This document shows positions 10,201-17,019 of a DNA stretch of 38,135 nt, piece after piece. A model generated the notes under the pieces. That model did no database searches, was not told the origin of the DNA, and was given only the letters and a program-made list of their open reading frames with translations. Both the position numbers and the translations under genes were made by a program. The DNA is taken from assembly GCA_020059745.1 (NCBI GenBank), contig JAGVBK010000002.1, forward strand, positions 168,301 to 206,435, given 5' to 3'. The stretch is from Candidatus Shapirobacteria bacterium (GTDB taxonomy: Bacteria > Patescibacteriota > Microgenomatia > UM-FILTER-40-11). Position 1 is the stretch's first letter, and each line of letters starts with the position of its first letter.

Positions 10201-12545
10201 GAGTTGCCGGGGTCAGTTCCGTCTCCGAGAGTGGTTGTAGCCACCGCCACATCCAAGCTTGCATTATCAATCCAAGCATTGCAGGTTGCATTTTTGTGAC
10301 CACCCGAAGTTACAGACAGTTGAAAACGAAAGTTGTATTGACCGGTTTCCGTAAAGAAGGAGGAAATATCCTGATTGCTAACTTGCGTCCAGCTAGCATA
10401 GGCAGTTGAATCATTGTACCAAAGCTCACTGTAGCTACTTGGCGCAGAAGGCTTAGCCGCATAAACAGAAACCCTGTTAACTGCACAATCGCGAACCGAG
10501 GAAGTTTTCTGGTAATAAAGGCCAAAGGACACTGTGCTTCCGGCAGCAATTGAACTTGAAATGGTCTGGGTAGCTGTCGCTGTTTGCGAAACCCCATTGC
10601 CTGCAGCCGTAGCATGAATTGAACCGGCCGAGTCCTGATAAGTGGAACTGTCATAAACTGAAGAAGAAGGAGAAAGCGTCCAGCCGGTATAACCGCCGGT
10701 AAAAGAAGGATTAGTTAAAAGCTGGGCGTCATTAGCAATCTGCCACTGGCGCGTCTCCTGAAAAGCAGTCTCTTGTTTATTGGAGTTTGGAGTTTGGGAT
10801 TTAAATGTTAGCGGTCCTAATAAATAAAACTGCGGGCTTATATCCGGGCTGTCAAACCAGTAACCCAAAGAAAGCTTTTCTCCTTTTTTGACCGAGACCT
10901 TCCAGGAAATAACTTTTACCCTAGTCCCCAAAGACATTCCCAAAACATTACTTTCCCCGTTTGAGGCAAGATAAGTTTGAGGGTCAACCTTGCCAAAGTA
11001 ACCATTTTCAAAGTCGGCCCCCTTGGGTCTTAAGCTAAAATGCAAATGAGGGCTGGTAACAAAACCAGTGCTTCCGGAAAGGGCCACAATCTCTCCTTTT
11101 TGTACTTTCTGGCCTTTTTCAACCTTAAACTCGCTTAAATGGCCATAGTAGCTTCTGCCCCATTCATGTTCTATTATCACCGTGTTGCCATAATCAGCCC
11201 ACTGGGCTTTTATCACCTCACCGCTATCGACTGCTAAAACTTCCGTTCCTTCGGGAAGCGCATAATCAATGCCATCATGGCCAATTATCCCGAAACTTTG
11301 CATCTTTTCGTTTATTTCCTCGCTATCTGACAGTTCACCAAAGCCAAAACTCTGCTCGTACTCGCCCTCAAAGGGTAGCTCTATTTGATAGGTGTTCTCG
11401 ATTTCTTTTATTTCAACACTGTCATAACTTTGGTTATTTTCTGCCGGGAAAATCTCAAAGTCATAAGGCACTGTTTCTTCTACCACCCCTTCAAAGTCCT
11501 CATTGGCTGTAATGTAAAAAGTGACCGGGTATTTTTTAGGCGGGTAAACTCTGGTAGCGCTGTCTCTTGCCACATCAAACTTGACGGACTCCCTCACCTC
11601 AAAGCTGTCTTTAACTTCAAGTTCTCCGTTCTTTGTTTCTGCTAGCAATCTAAGGTTGTAAGCACCAATGCCTTCGGTCTGATAAAAAGCTTCATAATCC
11701 GGCTTGTATGTGTAATCATGAATAAAGCACTCAGGGTTAACGGTAATGGTATTGTCTTTGGTGGAAAGAACAGTTTCCTTTCCTTCAGGAGAGATGATAA
11801 AAAGCTTTAATCTCGCGTCGCAAACCATATTGCCTTCCTCGTCTAAAACCGCCATTGCCAAAGAGGCTTTTTCTCCTGGCAGATAAATTGATTTTTCCGT
11901 GTTTATCGCCAAAACTCCCCATAAAAACTCGCTTTCCAAAATCCTCTCCCCCTCTTTGGTGGTTATGGTCACAAAAAACTTTCCCGGCTTAAGGTTCGTG
12001 TTACCTATAGCTAGTTTTAAAACCCCTTCTTTTGTTTCTTTTTCGACCTGTATCTCCTCGCCGCCTGTCCTTTTAACTTCAACATCAAGATCCTCTCCGT
12101 AATAATCCCTTAACAAAATATCAACTGTTTTGCTCGCTTCAAAATTATTTGCAGCCAGCAAAGGCTTAAGAGTTTTTTCTATTTCACCTAAAACCGCAGT
12201 TGGAGTTGCTTCTGGAACCGGAGATATAAAATCAGTTAAAACCGGCTCTGTTGGAGTTGGCGTAGGCGGAAGTGAAATTTCAATTTCGGGAGGAAAGGCT
12301 GAAGAAGTTGAATTTTGCTCGGGAAAAAGTTTATCAAGGCTTTCCGCAACTGCTGAGGAAGTGGCAATCTCCTCAGCATACAAAGAAGCAACCGGAGAAA
12401 GGCTTTGGAGGATAATCTGGACAGCAAGAAATAAAGCAATCTTGGCTCTGGGCTTTAGTCTTTTTTGTCTTTTTGCCAATGAATACCACCACGCTTCCGT
12501 CTTTTTCTGCCGTTTTTTGGGCAAGAAAACGGGCATGGTTCTCAC
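4212..12545 (-). CDS. Giant multidomain surface protein with M23 peptidase and two DUF2341 domains
   Basis: A 2777-residue exported protein. A basic N-terminus leads into a hydrophobic export segment at about 33-55 (IALFLAVQIILQSL). An MG2/macroglobulin-like segment follows (INTEKSIYLPGEKASL). An M23 (LytM-type) peptidase lies at about 395-520 with the metal residues HDGID (about 423-427) and HLHF (about 499-501), so it looks catalytically intact. After that come Fn3/Ig-like repeats, a long G-G-T-F-rich beta-helix-like stretch, DUF2341 domain 1 (about 1375-1660), DUF2341 domain 2 (about 1880-2220), more Ig/Fn3 repeats and a C-terminal domain shared with the 570-residue neighbour. Likely a fibrous adhesin that also cuts peptidoglycan of self or host; function is inferred. 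The GTG at 12545 (or ATG at 12536) sits 7 nt after a -10 box. Confidence 0.85.
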   Translation of the reverse strand: MRTMPVFLPKKRQKKTEAWWYSLAKRQKRLKPRAKIALFLAVQIILQSLSPVASLYAEEIATSSAVAESLDKLFPEQNSTSSAFPPEIEISLPPTPTPTEPVLTDFISPVPEATPTAVLGEIEKTLKPLLAANNFEASKTVDILLRDYYGEDLDVEVKRTGGEEIQVEKETKEGVLKLAIGNTNLKPGKFFVTITTKEGERILESEFLWGVLAINTEKSIYLPGEKASLAMAVLDEEGNMVCDARLKLFIISPEGKETVLSTKDNTITVNPECFIHDYTYKPDYEAFYQTEGIGAYNLRLLAETKNGELEVKDSFEVRESVKFDVARDSATRVYPPKKYPVTFYITANEDFEGVVEETVPYDFEIFPAENNQSYDSVEIKEIENTYQIELPFEGEYEQSFGFGELSDSEEINEKMQSFGIIGHDGIDYALPEGTEVLAVDSGEVIKAQWADYGNTVIIEHEWGRSYYGHLSEFKVEKGQKVQKGEIVALSGSTGFVTSPHLHFSLRPKGADFENGYFGKVDPQTYLASNGESNVLGMSLGTRVKVISWKVSVKKGEKLSLGYWFDSPDISPQFYLLGPLTFKSQTPNSNKQETAFQETRQWQIANDAQLLTNPSFTGGYTGWTLSPSSSVYDSSTYQDSAGSIHATAAGNGVSQTATATQTISSSIAAGSTVSFGLYYQKTSSVRDCAVNRVSVYAAKPSAPSSYSELWYNDSTAYASWTQVSNQDISSFFTETGQYNFRFQLSVTSGGHKNATCNAWIDNASLDVAVATTTLGDGTDPGNSTVAPGGSATDLDAFTFTTNTGTDTITAVTATLNSYTGIGQADITDSSNVAQCTALTNPSSTTLNFTGCSLSVGTTATTYKIRITPKAHGDMPVVPGGEYAITGTVTSWTGSNTTHAGTDTDSATVTIDNLSPGSATSTSGSAGNAQVIINWTTSSSVDFSRSVVLRWTAGSSGAEVPVEGQDYTAGNTISTATVACVRTGDSSSTSVNCTDSSVSNGTTYSYKIFQKDSNGNYDAGVTVSGSPFTPSLSGITVSGVIYSDEGLSTYDCSVNNLTVSVRVGGSGSYSGICTGVGGSFSVSNVTIGSAGDVVTVFIDGETEKAVTVARASNTTSDISTSLYQNRILLTHEDSGPVTNANLQTCDSGCDSDIQFTVTGGVLSVNSGNKIVVAPGKTYTPGGNMTVPSIGVGGTFNPESNTVSLTGSGIGTTCTDAPGTVMPLCVNGGTFNASNSTINYVAPAATTIAAATYFNLGVGTSAEAGAGATYTLGGNVNIGGTFTVGNDSSTNSDTLDASSYTLTLSGEGTPFNLTSKGIFLANTSTVNYTGGNGTNVTVATYYNLGVKPAGASTHNFASGTTTVNNDLNVASTYWDSNYSYSKQLTVTTAVGNGVSAGYSVKYSASGDEAAAIYNNSLSTGNDFRIIFYNNGIWTELDRDLVSFTSTSIEVWFKLQEDISASSSSSKYYFYYGYASAGMPPSNKDNVYRFSDDFSDNNIDSNKWQTVSGGGGSIAEINQEIQITSDGINRIYLRSATTFSAGYEVSVRAKKSQNIEIAVNWDGAVGTSYDRIRSGYYMPIYISWSVPTTFTFYKWVNSIETELGKYDISLDTSYHTYKVKSLSTGLTVTHDGTQVFTSADTTYISGYIGLSARETPAALNSYYDDVVLRDLVATEPTVTSADVMATADASVNSAVLDVNGNITIASSGSFKAHASNSLTIAGDFTNNGTFTANSGTVIFDDSTKTSNIWYGGVGSTQPFHNLTIATAGKQMKFDETEMTGVGGTFSVQGTNCTTGRVFLDSTTDGNQWDINVTGSADIDYADVEDSNAVVALAADNSTEDNVGNTNWTINEGMCISTLTQVHYRWSNDDGGESHGVGGTWYNDSWDYRKSINIGNSNGALSDFQVSFVLNTSALVSEGKLRSDCADMRFTDNDQTTLINHWIEYGCNTTSTRVWVKIPSLPATSSKDIYFYYGNSEAGSTANGDNTFELFDDFTGSSIDTNKWNDYNPNSYGTMTVSNGILTISVTDTGSASTAKYRGIMSKNTFSFSDHIIEAYSDRVFNDMGTYAEVIQQNYVVSDMANPSGLCADGVTGEGNQYLFRYQRFNGIFGIDTQGYTLVRCTNGVMDDSGGSSVDDNNPSNFLWERYSWYTGPNQKSGRSTDGTNFSATWSDKTYTLFSLPTSKYFGIVVTNKSRYSHTVYVDWIRIRKYASIEPTAQIGTETSQPANATWKGDEDTAITDVAKNENIRMRASVKNVGLGTTVNLRLQVAAKGAAASCEAVSSGSFSDVPTTAGSAVAVMATSTNFSDQDTTTAQLTSSASTFVSGKMVEYPSSQTNSISLLNDEYTEAEYNFQITDNASGNTTYCFRVANAGSGLNSYTNVAALTTVASVSNEAPSAPQTPHANNDNAQTGQTSPVYGLIDHTPAFSAVFDDPDTSDTAVYYQLQVGTDTDWAVAEMWDSTKTGITACNENSRCGDIIYNGSALADNTTYYWRIKFWDNSDAEGVWSSTQEFSMNDEPTVLSIILNGGQNIQPIEGTTVGVGWTASVTDPGGYEEISTVVGKLYRSGVSGAEACTPDNNNCYSDASCSLTDCSGNTCTATCSVDVFFHADPTDEGSTYEAQYWRAWIKATDTYTETGENYSGVDAVDLNSLVALSIDESIYYGSLLPGDSTSNKQTIITNTGNFDLDMMVSGYDMCTDYPTCTGYMITVANQQYSLNTFTFGDGVSLSGTEARVQINLTKPTTSPSDSSGTLYWGISIPDIKETGSYIGRNDILATADDGS
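10780..10807 (+). repeat. Heptanucleotide repeats inside the giant surface gene
   Basis: Four 7-bp units in register: TTGGAGT, TTGGAGT, TTGGGAT, TTAAATG. In the protein they encode TPNSNK-like residues near position 580-588, just after the membrane-proximal region. Same style as the units in the M18 gene and argS. Confidence 0.7.
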
Positions 12546-12552
12546 TTAATCT

Positions 12553-12582
12553 AATATAGGCAATAATAATAGGCCAAGTCAA
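12553..12582 (-). promoter_or_regulatory. Promoter of the giant surface gene (leaderless start)
   Basis: On the minus strand: -35 TTGACT (12582-12577), 18-bp spacer, -10 TATATT (12558-12553). The GTG start is 7 nt downstream, which is the expected transcription start, and no Shine-Dalgarno is present. Confidence 0.5.
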
Positions 12583-12653
12583 TACTATATTAAGAAGAGT
12601 TTGAGGCTAAAACTAGTTTAAAAGAAAATAATCTGAAGAATTTTTAGGTGTTT

Positions 12654-13634
12654 TTAACTTATAGCAGAATTTTTAACCAAGGAAAAGACCGAAAACCAAA
12701 AACCTACCACAAAGCTGTCAAAGCTGGCCAAGCGGTCAAGGAAAGCTTCCGGTAAGCTCAGTTTTTTTTCAACATCAGGAAAGGAAAAAGCCACTTTTTT
12801 TGGCGATTCCTCGTAAAAAATTAAGTTCGCCTCACTTTCCTCTCCCAGCACTGTCAAAGCCTCGTTTTCCTCGACCACGGGTTCCGGCAAAATCAGGTAA
12901 TTTGCCGAAGTTGACTCTTTTAAGATATTTGTTCCCCTGCCGTCGTTAACAAGCACCATCGAAGAAGGAAGAAACTCAACCGTAAGAATCCCCGGCCTTT
13001 TGCCCTTTAAAAGAACCTTGCCAAAAACTCCTTCCGGCCCCTTAAAGCCGGGGTTAGGCAACCCGCCGGAGAACTTAACATAGCCGGCTTCGTTATTAAT
13101 CTCCTTTTGGATAAAAATACTGGCAAAAGAGCCTTCGGTTGAAATATCAACTACCTCGGCTAATTCTGGGTCAAAAGAAATGATTGCCTGAACCGCATTT
13201 ATAGGCAAGTTAATATTCGCGACTTTAATTTCCAAAGGAAAAACCTCGCCCAAACGGTACTCGCCCTTAGGGCTAATCTCAAAAACCGCTGATTTCGGAG
13301 CCAAGGGATAGCCGAAATCTCTTAAAGCCAGGCTTTCAAGCCAGACAAAAAACAAAGAAAAAAGGAAAAGCAAAAAGATTAAAAAAGCCCGGGAAGAAAA
13401 CCAGTAAAGCCTGCCTTGCGCCCAAGGCCGGTTAATTGAAGCAACCCGGCAAAGAAGGCATCTTTTTCTGGTTAAAGAACAAGCCAAACAACGGCCTTTG
13501 TTTAAAAAATAAAACAAAGGAAATAAAAGAAAAAAGAAAAAACCCAAAAAAGCGTATAAATGGATAAAAACCCAAGTTAAAAAAGCTATGAAAACAAAGC
13601 TCGTTAAAGGAGTGATTTTCTCAAAAAACTTCAT
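12654..13634 (-). CDS. Membrane-anchored cohesin-like protein
   Basis: A 326-residue protein. Residues 8-45 are strongly hydrophobic (one or two membrane helices). Residues 49-62 hold a CxxC-x6-CxxC cluster (CLAC ... CLLC) that looks like a small zinc ribbon. Another membrane helix lies at about 82-104. Residues 117-248 match the cohesin beta-sandwich: FPLEIKVANIN, AVQAIISFDPELAEVVDIS, VKFSGGLPNPGF and VFGKVLLKGKRPGILTVEF. Cohesins bind dockerins tightly, and the gene directly upstream encodes a dockerin-like protein 14 bp away. Likely operon with the two genes before it. The protein would hold the dockerin partner at the outer face of the membrane (inference). Confidence 0.75.
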   Translation of the reverse strand: MKFFEKITPLTSFVFIAFLTWVFIHLYAFLGFFFFLLFPLFYFLNKGRCLACSLTRKRCLLCRVASINRPWAQGRLYWFSSRAFLIFLLFLFSLFFVWLESLALRDFGYPLAPKSAVFEISPKGEYRLGEVFPLEIKVANINLPINAVQAIISFDPELAEVVDISTEGSFASIFIQKEINNEAGYVKFSGGLPNPGFKGPEGVFGKVLLKGKRPGILTVEFLPSSMVLVNDGRGTNILKESTSANYLILPEPVVEENEALTVLGEESEANLIFYEESPKKVAFSFPDVEKKLSLPEAFLDRLASFDSFVVGFWFSVFSLVKNSAIS

Positions 13635-13648
13635 AAATGTAAGACTTC

Positions 13649-14629
13649 TTACTTTCCTATATAATACATTAAAATCGAGAAATCAATCAAGTTGCAAATT
13701 CCGTCTCCGTTAAGATCGCATTTTTCTTTTGCCGTTTCCTGCCTTTTTTGCTCTTCAATCCCTGCTTCACTTAGTTCACGAATATACTCTTTCCAACTTT
13801 CCGCCCAAACCTGAACCACCTTAAAAACTTCTTTTACCTCAATCTTACCGTCATTGTCAAAATCAAAGTGCTCTTTTATTGGCGCAGGCAAAGGCGCACT
13901 TGTTGGTTTAGGAGTTACTGAAACAGTTAATAAAGGGGTTAAGATAGAAGTTGGTACGGAAGTGGCTGTCGCCGCTGAAGTTGGCGCGGGAGTTGCAGTC
14001 GGAGCAGTAGTGGTAGTAAAGGTTTTTTCTCCACTGGCTTGGCTTGTGTAACTGCCCAAGGCGGCTTTTACATAAACCCTGTAACTGCTACCAACGGTAT
14101 GAGTATCAGTATCATAAGTATATTTATAGTATCCAAATGCATCAGAACTGGTGGACCCCGCCAAGCTATCGTTTACATAAACAGTAACTGTTGAAGAAAT
14201 CGGGGCATATCCGAAAACATCAACCGTGTCTCCCTTGGCAATTTCGGTGCCTGAAATTGAAATTGTAGGAGGAAGAATTACATTGCTTAGAATGTTGTCT
14301 ATTCCCCGCTCCAGGGTCAAGGTGTGGGTTGAGGTTGAGGTAGTAAGGTTGTCGGCGTCAACTCCGTAAAGGCCGATACTGCGGACTCCGGACTCCTGGG
14401 CAAAAAGCTCTTTTTCAAAATTACCCAAAGCATCAGCTGTAACCGTGCCAATAACAGCTTCGTTTTCCGTCACCGTGATGTAAGCCCCGGGAAAGGCTTT
14501 TCCGGAAACAATGAGGATGGTATCCCCCACATTGACAGACACATCAACAACTCTGTCTTCCGCCCAAACTAAGCTGGCTCCAAAAAATAAAACCAAAAGT
14601 AAAATTTTAAGGCTTAGAATTTTTTTCAT
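13649..14629 (-). CDS. Exported Ig-like protein with C-terminal dockerin-like domain
   Basis: A 326-residue exported protein. Signal peptide 1-23 (ending VWAED). Two beta-sandwich repeats follow: VSVNVGDTILIVSGKAFPG..., and ILPPTISISGTEIAKGDTVDV..., which resembles a segment of the protein encoded at 32613-33542. A Thr/Pro/Ala/Ser-rich linker covers about 205-250. The C-terminus (about 255-326) carries two calcium-loop motifs, DFDNDGKIEVKE and DLNGDGICNLIDFSILMYYIGK-type, as in type I dockerins. The loops are separated by a charged helix of about 35 residues, longer than in a classical dockerin. The start overlaps the upstream DUF916-like gene by 23 bp, so the two are translationally coupled. 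Its likely partner is the cohesin-like protein encoded immediately downstream. Confidence 0.75.
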   Translation of the reverse strand: MKKILSLKILLLVLFFGASLVWAEDRVVDVSVNVGDTILIVSGKAFPGAYITVTENEAVIGTVTADALGNFEKELFAQESGVRSIGLYGVDADNLTTSTSTHTLTLERGIDNILSNVILPPTISISGTEIAKGDTVDVFGYAPISSTVTVYVNDSLAGSTSSDAFGYYKYTYDTDTHTVGSSYRVYVKAALGSYTSQASGEKTFTTTTAPTATPAPTSAATATSVPTSILTPLLTVSVTPKPTSAPLPAPIKEHFDFDNDGKIEVKEVFKVVQVWAESWKEYIRELSEAGIEEQKRQETAKEKCDLNGDGICNLIDFSILMYYIGK

Positions 14630-15470
14630 TTTTTAAAAACAGCAAAGTTAAAAGACTAATTAAAAATCCTAAAAAAGCAAGTTTAAGAGGAAAAGCGAAA
14701 AACAAAGTTTTAGCGCTCTGCCCTCCTGGCTTAAGATCAAGCTCAAGCCGGTATAATCCTAAAAGAAATTTCTTTTCCCAAGTGAACTGCCTTTCCACCG
14801 TATCTCCGGGCAGAATGTTGCCAAAATTAATCTCAATTTCACCGATTTTAAATCCCAAAGCTGATTTAACCGTTATTTTCCCTAAAGGCCGAAGGTGCGT
14901 TTTGCCCTCATTTTTAAGCTTAACCGTAAAAGAAACAGGCCCGGCTTCATAAATGGCTTTTTTAGGCTTAAAATTTAAAACCGACAGCTTTTCCTCCGCT
15001 TCGCCGGAAACCTTTAAAAAAACCAGGCTGCCACCGATTTCATTAACCCCAACCACTTTATCTTCATGCTCTTTCTTAAAGGCCACTGAGCCAAAGTAGC
15101 CGCCCGGCTTGGCGCTTAAAGGCACTTTTATTTTAAAGCTAACCATTCTTATTCCTCCGGCAGGAATTAATATTTTTTCAGACTCAACCGAAACCCAAGA
15201 GCTTAGAGGGTAAAAAGAGCTATCTTTGGTTAAAGAAACAACACCATTGGCTTGGCCGGATACCAGGTTTTTAACTACGGGGATAAGTTCAACTGGAGTT
15301 GAGCCGTAATTGTGTACTCTTATGACATTTTCTATTTCGTCTCCTCCGTTGGCGGTAATTTCAAAGGAGGCTGGTTTAAAAGAAAGACCGGTATAGGAAA
15401 AAGAATGAGCCTTTTTTAAAGGCAGAAAGAAGAAAAAGATAAAAAAAATTAAAAAACAAACTTTTTTCAT
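14607..15470 (-). CDS. Exported DUF916-like (WxL-interacting type) membrane protein
   Basis: A 287-residue protein with a signal peptide (1-23), two beta-sandwich segments and a C-terminal membrane helix (about 263-280) followed by a short basic tail. The first segment (FKPASFEITANGGDEIENVIRVHNYG ... IPAGGIRMVSFKIKVP ... KPGGYFGSVAF) is the DUF916 pattern. The second (FTVKLKNEGKTHLRPLGKITV) is its usual partner domain. DUF916 proteins in Gram-positives work with WxL proteins to build surface complexes. Here the neighbours are a dockerin-like and a cohesin-like protein, so it may serve the same assembly. It is the first gene of the three-gene cluster; no convincing promoter was found upstream. 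Confidence 0.75.
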   Translation of the reverse strand: MKKVCFLIFFIFFFFLPLKKAHSFSYTGLSFKPASFEITANGGDEIENVIRVHNYGSTPVELIPVVKNLVSGQANGVVSLTKDSSFYPLSSWVSVESEKILIPAGGIRMVSFKIKVPLSAKPGGYFGSVAFKKEHEDKVVGVNEIGGSLVFLKVSGEAEEKLSVLNFKPKKAIYEAGPVSFTVKLKNEGKTHLRPLGKITVKSALGFKIGEIEINFGNILPGDTVERQFTWEKKFLLGLYRLELDLKPGGQSAKTLFFAFPLKLAFLGFLISLLTLLFLKNEKNSKP

Positions 15471-15593
15471 AGCAGGTTAAATACATGATAGAGCTTAATT
15501 TGGAAAATTTAAACCAAGACAAAAAATAGCCGATTCTTAGCCTTTTTTTAAAGTAAGTCCTATAATTCTAATCGTAATTAGTCTTATAGTGTG

Positions 15594-17018
15594 TTATGAA
15601 GAAAGAAATGCTTGGTAGGCCTCAAAGCAGGAATAAACATCAATTTTTGAGCTGATTTCAAAGGGAGAATGCATAGAAAGAATCGGCGGCCCAGCATCCA
15701 CTACATCCATATTATGCCTGGCCAGAAAGACGGCGATTGTGCCACCGCCACCAAGGTCCACTTTTCCTAAGCCCCCAGTTTGCCATAAAACGGCTTTTTT
15801 ATTAAATATCCTTCTTATCTCCCCTAAATACTCTGCTGAAGCCTCGCTGGTGCCGCTCTTGCCTCGGCGGCCACAATATTTTTCAACTGCTATACCGGCT
15901 CCCAGGCGGGCAGTGTTTTGGGGGTCAAAAACAGAAGTATAATCTGGGTCATAAGCCACAGTCACATCCGCAGAAATGGCTTTTGTAGCAGAAAGACAGT
16001 CTCTTAAAAGATTTTCGTCGTGCTTACCCTCTTCCAAAAAAAGCATTTCCGAAATAAAGTCAGGAATAAAACTGGAAAGGCTGCCTGTGTTTGACTCGCT
16101 GCCGGTTTCTTCTTTGTCGGCAAAAACCAAAACAACTCCTTGCCCAAGCTTTTCTTCGTCCAGAGAAAGCAAGGCCTGAAGCGAGGTAAAAGCACAAACC
16201 CGATCATCTTGTCCGTAACCGCCAATCATTGAGGAATCAAAACCTAAATCCCTAGCTTTTCCTGCCGGCACAATCTCAAGGTCCGCGCTTACCAAATCTT
16301 CTTCAATAATCCCATACTTTTTATTCAAAAGTTCCAGCACCCCCAATTTAACGAGATCTTTTCCTTCCTCGGATTTAGAGTTTAGAGTTTTGAGTTTAGA
16401 GTTTGAAGTTGGCACACTGCCAACTACCACATTCATTTCCTCTGCTTCAACTGCTTCTTCCAATTTTTTCTCCATTTGCTTGGCAGAAAGATGGGGAAGT
16501 AAATCAGTTATGGTTAAAACTGGCTCGTCTTCTTTTTCTCCAAACTTTATTTCTACTTTTTGGCCATTTTCTAAAACCACTACTCCGTGAATGGCCAAAG
16601 GCATTGCCGGCCACTGGTATTTTTTAATGCCACCATAATACTGGGTCTTAAACCAGGCAATTTTTTCGTTCTCATAAAGCGGATGGGGCTTTAAGTCAAT
16701 CCGGGGTGAGTCGATGTGGGAAAGAACCATTTTAATCCCCTCCTTGACCGGCTTTTTGCCGAAAATTCCTAAAACAATGCTTTTGTCGCGGTTGACTTTA
16801 AAAACCTTTTTTGGTTTATTTTGCGTATAATCTTTGGCGTCAATTTCCACAAAGCCTTGTTTTTCGACAATCCTTCTTAATGTTTTCACCACTTCCCTTT
16901 CTGTCTTATTTTCCGAAATAAAGTACTTATAATCTTGAGCAAAAGAAAAAACTTTATTAATTTTTTCTTTGTCCCAAGATTCAAAACCAAATTTTCTTTC
17001 GTGTTTAAGGGAGTTCAT
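15594..17018 (-). CDS. M18 family aminopeptidase
   Basis: A 474-residue zinc aminopeptidase (M18, aspartyl aminopeptidase-like) that removes N-terminal residues from peptides in the cytoplasm. Visible metal and active-site segments are SHIDSPR (H101), GQDDR (D271), DKEETGS (E303/E304), VAYDPDY (D357) and SMHSPFE (H450). Length is normal for the family. The start lies 1 bp after the stop of the M16 peptidase gene, so the two are probably co-transcribed and coupled. Residues about 203-216 (TSNSKLKTLNSKSE) are encoded by heptanucleotide repeats and are not expected in the family. A free-living role in peptide salvage fits the reduced metabolism of CPR bacteria. Confidence 0.93.
   Translation of the reverse strand: MNSLKHERKFGFESWDKEKINKVFSFAQDYKYFISENKTEREVVKTLRRIVEKQGFVEIDAKDYTQNKPKKVFKVNRDKSIVLGIFGKKPVKEGIKMVLSHIDSPRIDLKPHPLYENEKIAWFKTQYYGGIKKYQWPAMPLAIHGVVVLENGQKVEIKFGEKEDEPVLTITDLLPHLSAKQMEKKLEEAVEAEEMNVVVGSVPTSNSKLKTLNSKSEEGKDLVKLGVLELLNKKYGIIEEDLVSADLEIVPAGKARDLGFDSSMIGGYGQDDRVCAFTSLQALLSLDEEKLGQGVVLVFADKEETGSESNTGSLSSFIPDFISEMLFLEEGKHDENLLRDCLSATKAISADVTVAYDPDYTSVFDPQNTARLGAGIAVEKYCGRRGKSGTSEASAEYLGEIRRIFNKKAVLWQTGGLGKVDLGGGGTIAVFLARHNMDVVDAGPPILSMHSPFEISSKIDVYSCFEAYQAFLSS
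16373..16407 (+). repeat. Heptanucleotide repeats inside the M18 aminopeptidase gene
   Basis: Five consecutive 7-bp units in register: ATTTAGA, GTTTAGA, GTTTTGA, GTTTAGA, GTTTGAA. They keep the reading frame open and encode the low-complexity segment around residues 203-216 of the peptidase. Confidence 0.8.
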
Positions 17019-17019
17019 G

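Noticed and set aside
15505-15560. Rho-independent terminator near TAGCC/AGCC motifs
   Set aside because: The G/C motifs are direct, not inverted, repeats, so no stem forms.
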